Shown here in pieces: positions 22,917 through 24,951 of a stretch of DNA of 24,951 nucleotides (position 1 is its first letter; each line of letters begins with the position of its first letter). The translations under genes and the position numbers were made by a program. The notes under the pieces are model-generated. The model did no database searches and was not told where the DNA came from. It was given only the letters and a program-made list of their open reading frames with translations. Source of the DNA: Flavobacterium psychrophilum (GTDB lineage Bacteria; Bacteroidota; Bacteroidia; Flavobacteriales; Flavobacteriaceae). Location: assembly GCA_943325515.2 (NCBI GenBank), contig CALPPS020000031.1:1-24951 (forward strand). Direction: 5' to 3'.

Positions 22917-24668
22917 TTATTTCAAATCTAATTTAATATGTAATTCTTGTAGTTGAGCACTATCTATTAATGATGGGGCATCAATCATAACATCTCTTCC
23001 TGAATTGTTTTTTGGGAATGCAATAAAGTCTCTAATGGTTTCTTGCCCGCCAAGAATAGCAACCAATCGATCCAATCCAAAAGCTAATCCGCCATGCGGT
23101 GGCGCACCAAATTGAAACGCATTCATTAAAAAGCCAAACTGTTCTCGTGCTTGTTCTGGCGAAAATCCTAACAAGGAGAACATGCTGCTTTGTAACTCTT
23201 TATCGTGAATTCTTATAGAACCTCCACCAATTTCATTTCCGTTTAAAACCATATCATAGGCATTGGCACGAACTTTTCCCGGCTCGGTTTCAATGAGTTT
23301 CATGTCCTCTGGTTTTGGTGAAGTGAATGGATGATGCATCGCATGATAACGACCACTTTCTTCATCCCATTCTAATAATGGAAAATCTACAACCCATAAT
23401 GGCGCAAATTCTTCTGGTTTTCTCAAACCTAAGCGAGTAGCAACTTCCATACGAAGTGCCGAAAGTTGTGTTCGTGTTTTATCAGCTGGACCAGAAAGCA
23501 CAAAAATCATATCGCCAGCTTTAGCATTGGTTGCCTTTGCCCATTTTTGTAAATCAGCTTGATCATAGAATTTATCAACAGATGATTTGAATGTTCCATC
23601 TTCTTCACATTTCACATATACCATTCCGGATGCGCCAAGTTGTGGACGCTTAACCCAGTCTATTAAAGCATCGATTTCTTTTCTGGTAAACGAGGCACAG
23701 CCCGGAGCTGCAATACCCACTACTAATTCTGCCGAATTGAAAACTGGAAAATCTTTATGTTGCGCCACAGAATTTAACTCTCCAAATTTCATATCAAAAC
23801 GAATATCTGGTTTATCATTACCGTAGGTTTTCATGGCGTAATCGTACGTGATTCTTGGGAATTTATCAACTTCGATACCTTTTAATTCTTTTAGTAAATG
23901 GCGTGTCAATCCTTCGAATACATTTAAAATATCTTCTTGTTCAACGAATGCCATTTCGCAATCAATCTGAGTGAATTCAGGCTGTCTGTCCGCACGCAAA
24001 TCTTCGTCTCGGAAACATTTTACAATTTGGAAATATTTATCCATTCCACCAACCATCAATAATTGTTTGAAGGTTTGAGGCGATTGTGGCAAGGCATAAA
24101 ATTGTCCTTCGTTCATTCGGCTAGGAACCACGAAATCTCTAGCGCCTTCTGGAGTAGACTTTATTAAATAAGGAGTTTCTATTTCGCAAAAATCCAAATC
24201 AGATAAATACTTACGGACTTCCATGGCTACTTTGTGACGGAAAAGCAAAGAGTTTTTCACTGGATTTCTTCGAATATCCAAGTAGCGGTATTTCATTCTA
24301 ATATCTTCGCCACCATCAGTTTCATCTTCAATTGTGAATGGTGGAGTTAAAGCTGAGTTTAAAATGTTTAATTCAGAAACTAAAATTTCAACGTCACCAG
24401 TTGACATATTTGCGTTTTTAGATTCACGCTCAATAACAGTTCCTTTTACTTGAATTACAAATTCTCTTCCTAGAGATTTTGCTTTTTCAAAAACAGCTTT
24501 ATCAGTTCTTTGTTCGTCAAAAATTAATTGCGTAATGCCATATCGATCACGTAAATCAATCCAAATCATAAACCCTTTATCGCGAGATTTTTGAACCCAG
24601 CCGGCAAGTGTAACTTCTTTATTAATATTTGTAGCATTTAGTTCTCCACAATTATGACTTCTGTACAT
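22917..24668 (-). CDS. aspS: aspartyl-tRNA synthetase
   Basis: 583 residues, the normal size of the bacterial-type enzyme with a GAD insertion. The N-terminal OB-fold anticodon-binding domain (~1-110) opens with [11 protein letters not shown] and [23 protein letters not shown]. Class II motif 2 is [18 protein letters not shown], and motif 3 near the C-terminus is [15 protein letters not shown]. It charges tRNA(Asp); whether it also charges tRNA(Asn) cannot be settled here. The ATG at 24668 fits the family start. It is a single gene with its own promoter-like box. Confidence 0.98.
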   Translation of the reverse strand: MYRSHNCGELNATNINKEVTLAGWVQKSRDKGFMIWIDLRDRYGITQLIFDEQRTDKAVFEKAKSLGREFVIQVKGTVIERESKNANMSTGDVEILVSELNILNSALTPPFTIEDETDGGEDIRMKYRYLDIRRNPVKNSLLFRHKVAMEVRKYLSDLDFCEIETPYLIKSTPEGARDFVVPSRMNEGQFYALPQSPQTFKQLLMVGGMDKYFQIVKCFRDEDLRADRQPEFTQIDCEMAFVEQEDILNVFEGLTRHLLKELKGIEVDKFPRITYDYAMKTYGNDKPDIRFDMKFGELNSVAQHKDFPVFNSAELVVGIAAPGCASFTRKEIDALIDWVKRPQLGASGMVYVKCEEDGTFKSSVDKFYDQADLQKWAKATNAKAGDMIFVLSGPADKTRTQLSALRMEVATRLGLRKPEEFAPLWVVDFPLLEWDEESGRYHAMHHPFTSPKPEDMKLIETEPGKVRANAYDMVLNGNEIGGGSIRIHDKELQSSMFSLLGFSPEQAREQFGFLMNAFQFGAPPHGGLAFGLDRLVAILGGQETIRDFIAFPKNNSGRDVMIDAPSLIDSAQLQELHIKLDLK

Positions 24669-24740
24669 TGGAATAATTTTTTAAATAACAATTACTTTGC
24701 TTATTCAGCTAAAGTTCGAATCGACCTTCGGTTTCGTGTG

Positions 24741-24748
24741 CAAAAGTA
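24741..24748 (-). promoter_or_regulatory. promoter -7 box of aspS
   Basis: TACTTTTG on the - strand, fitting TAnnTTTG, with a predicted leader of about 65 nt. No good -33 element is seen. Confidence 0.45.
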
Positions 24749-24770
24749 AAAAACAAAATCAATAAACTAA

Positions 24771-24951
24771 GGTAAACATAACATCAAGTTTAACAAATCA
24801 TTTGTGAAAGAAAAAGAATTGGGAGGGGCTCAATTATTTGCGGATAAAAACTGGATGTCAGATTTTATTAAAGCATTTAATATTAATTCTATACCAAGAT
24901 TTATTTTGATTGATCCTTCTGGAAATGTTGTCGATGCTGACGCTGCAAGAC
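24771..24951 (+). pseudogene. TlpA/thioredoxin-like remnant, 5'-truncated and running off the window
   Basis: The frame opens after TAA 24768-24770 and continues to the window edge. It reads FVKEKELGGAQLFADKNW, then FIKAFNINSIPRFILIDPSG and NVVDADAAR. This is the second half of a TlpA-type thiol-disulfide oxidoreductase: the cis-proline strand IPRFILID, and the segment between it and the upstream helix. The WCxxC active site and everything before it are absent. The 100 nt upstream contain only the aspS promoter region, and there is no ATG (a GTG at 24804 is the only candidate). It is therefore a decayed fragment, not an edge effect, at its 5' end. Confidence 0.75.

Noticed and set aside
24700..24735. 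GTTCGAATC near 24707, similar to a tRNA T-loop
   Set aside because: The flanking bases do not pair into a T-stem and no acceptor, D or anticodon arms can be placed around it.

Overview
The window reads as a low-GC chromosome segment of a Flavobacteriaceae-type bacterium (Bacteroidota), most like Flavobacterium. Three things support this: two secreted proteins end in type IX secretion sorting domains (YPNP...GQEV...GVYFVKI), promoters match the Bacteroidota pattern TTTG-N19-TAnnTTTG, and complex I has a short NuoG.

Layout. Positions 1-1700 (+ strand) hold the 3' part of a SOUL heme-binding protein gene and a FISUMP-domain T9SS cargo protein. Nearly everything else is on the - strand. Positions 1882-3572 encode a UmuC-like Y-family polymerase followed by UmuD, convergent with the FISUMP gene across an 18-bp bidirectional terminator. 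Positions 3640-8610 are an accessory block. It has an antitoxin gene with a nonsense-killed RelE-type toxin, a double-LamG T9SS cargo protein, a kelch protein with one membrane segment and a C-terminal winged-helix-like domain, and a DUF4160/DUF2442 pair. Positions 8633-22294 are a complete 14-gene nuo operon (A to N, separate C and D) encoding NADH:quinone oxidoreductase, interrupted between nuoM and nuoN by a small four-helix-bundle gene. Upstream lie a cold-shock protein gene, aspS, and at the right edge a 5'-truncated TlpA/thioredoxin-like remnant on the + strand.

How the parts work together. The nuo operon has an excellent promoter just before nuoA. NuoE, F and G form the NADH-oxidising arm, NuoB, C, D and I carry electrons to quinone, and NuoA, H, J, K, L, M and N form the proton-pumping membrane arm. 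Most junctions are tight (overlap to 13 nt). Four are not: C-D, D-E, F-G and M-N. Each of these holds arrays of a 7-8-nt unit facing inverted copies of the same unit, with the first array starting at the stop codon of the upstream gene. The unit differs in each gap.

The two most notable observations are: (1) these sequence-diverse but architecturally identical heptad-dyad elements inside one operon, one of which surrounds a four-helix-bundle gene with a lost start codon; (2) two unrelated toxin-antitoxin-like pairs, about 4 kb apart, bracketed by the same two repeats, which look like exchangeable cassettes with a ready-made terminator and promoter.
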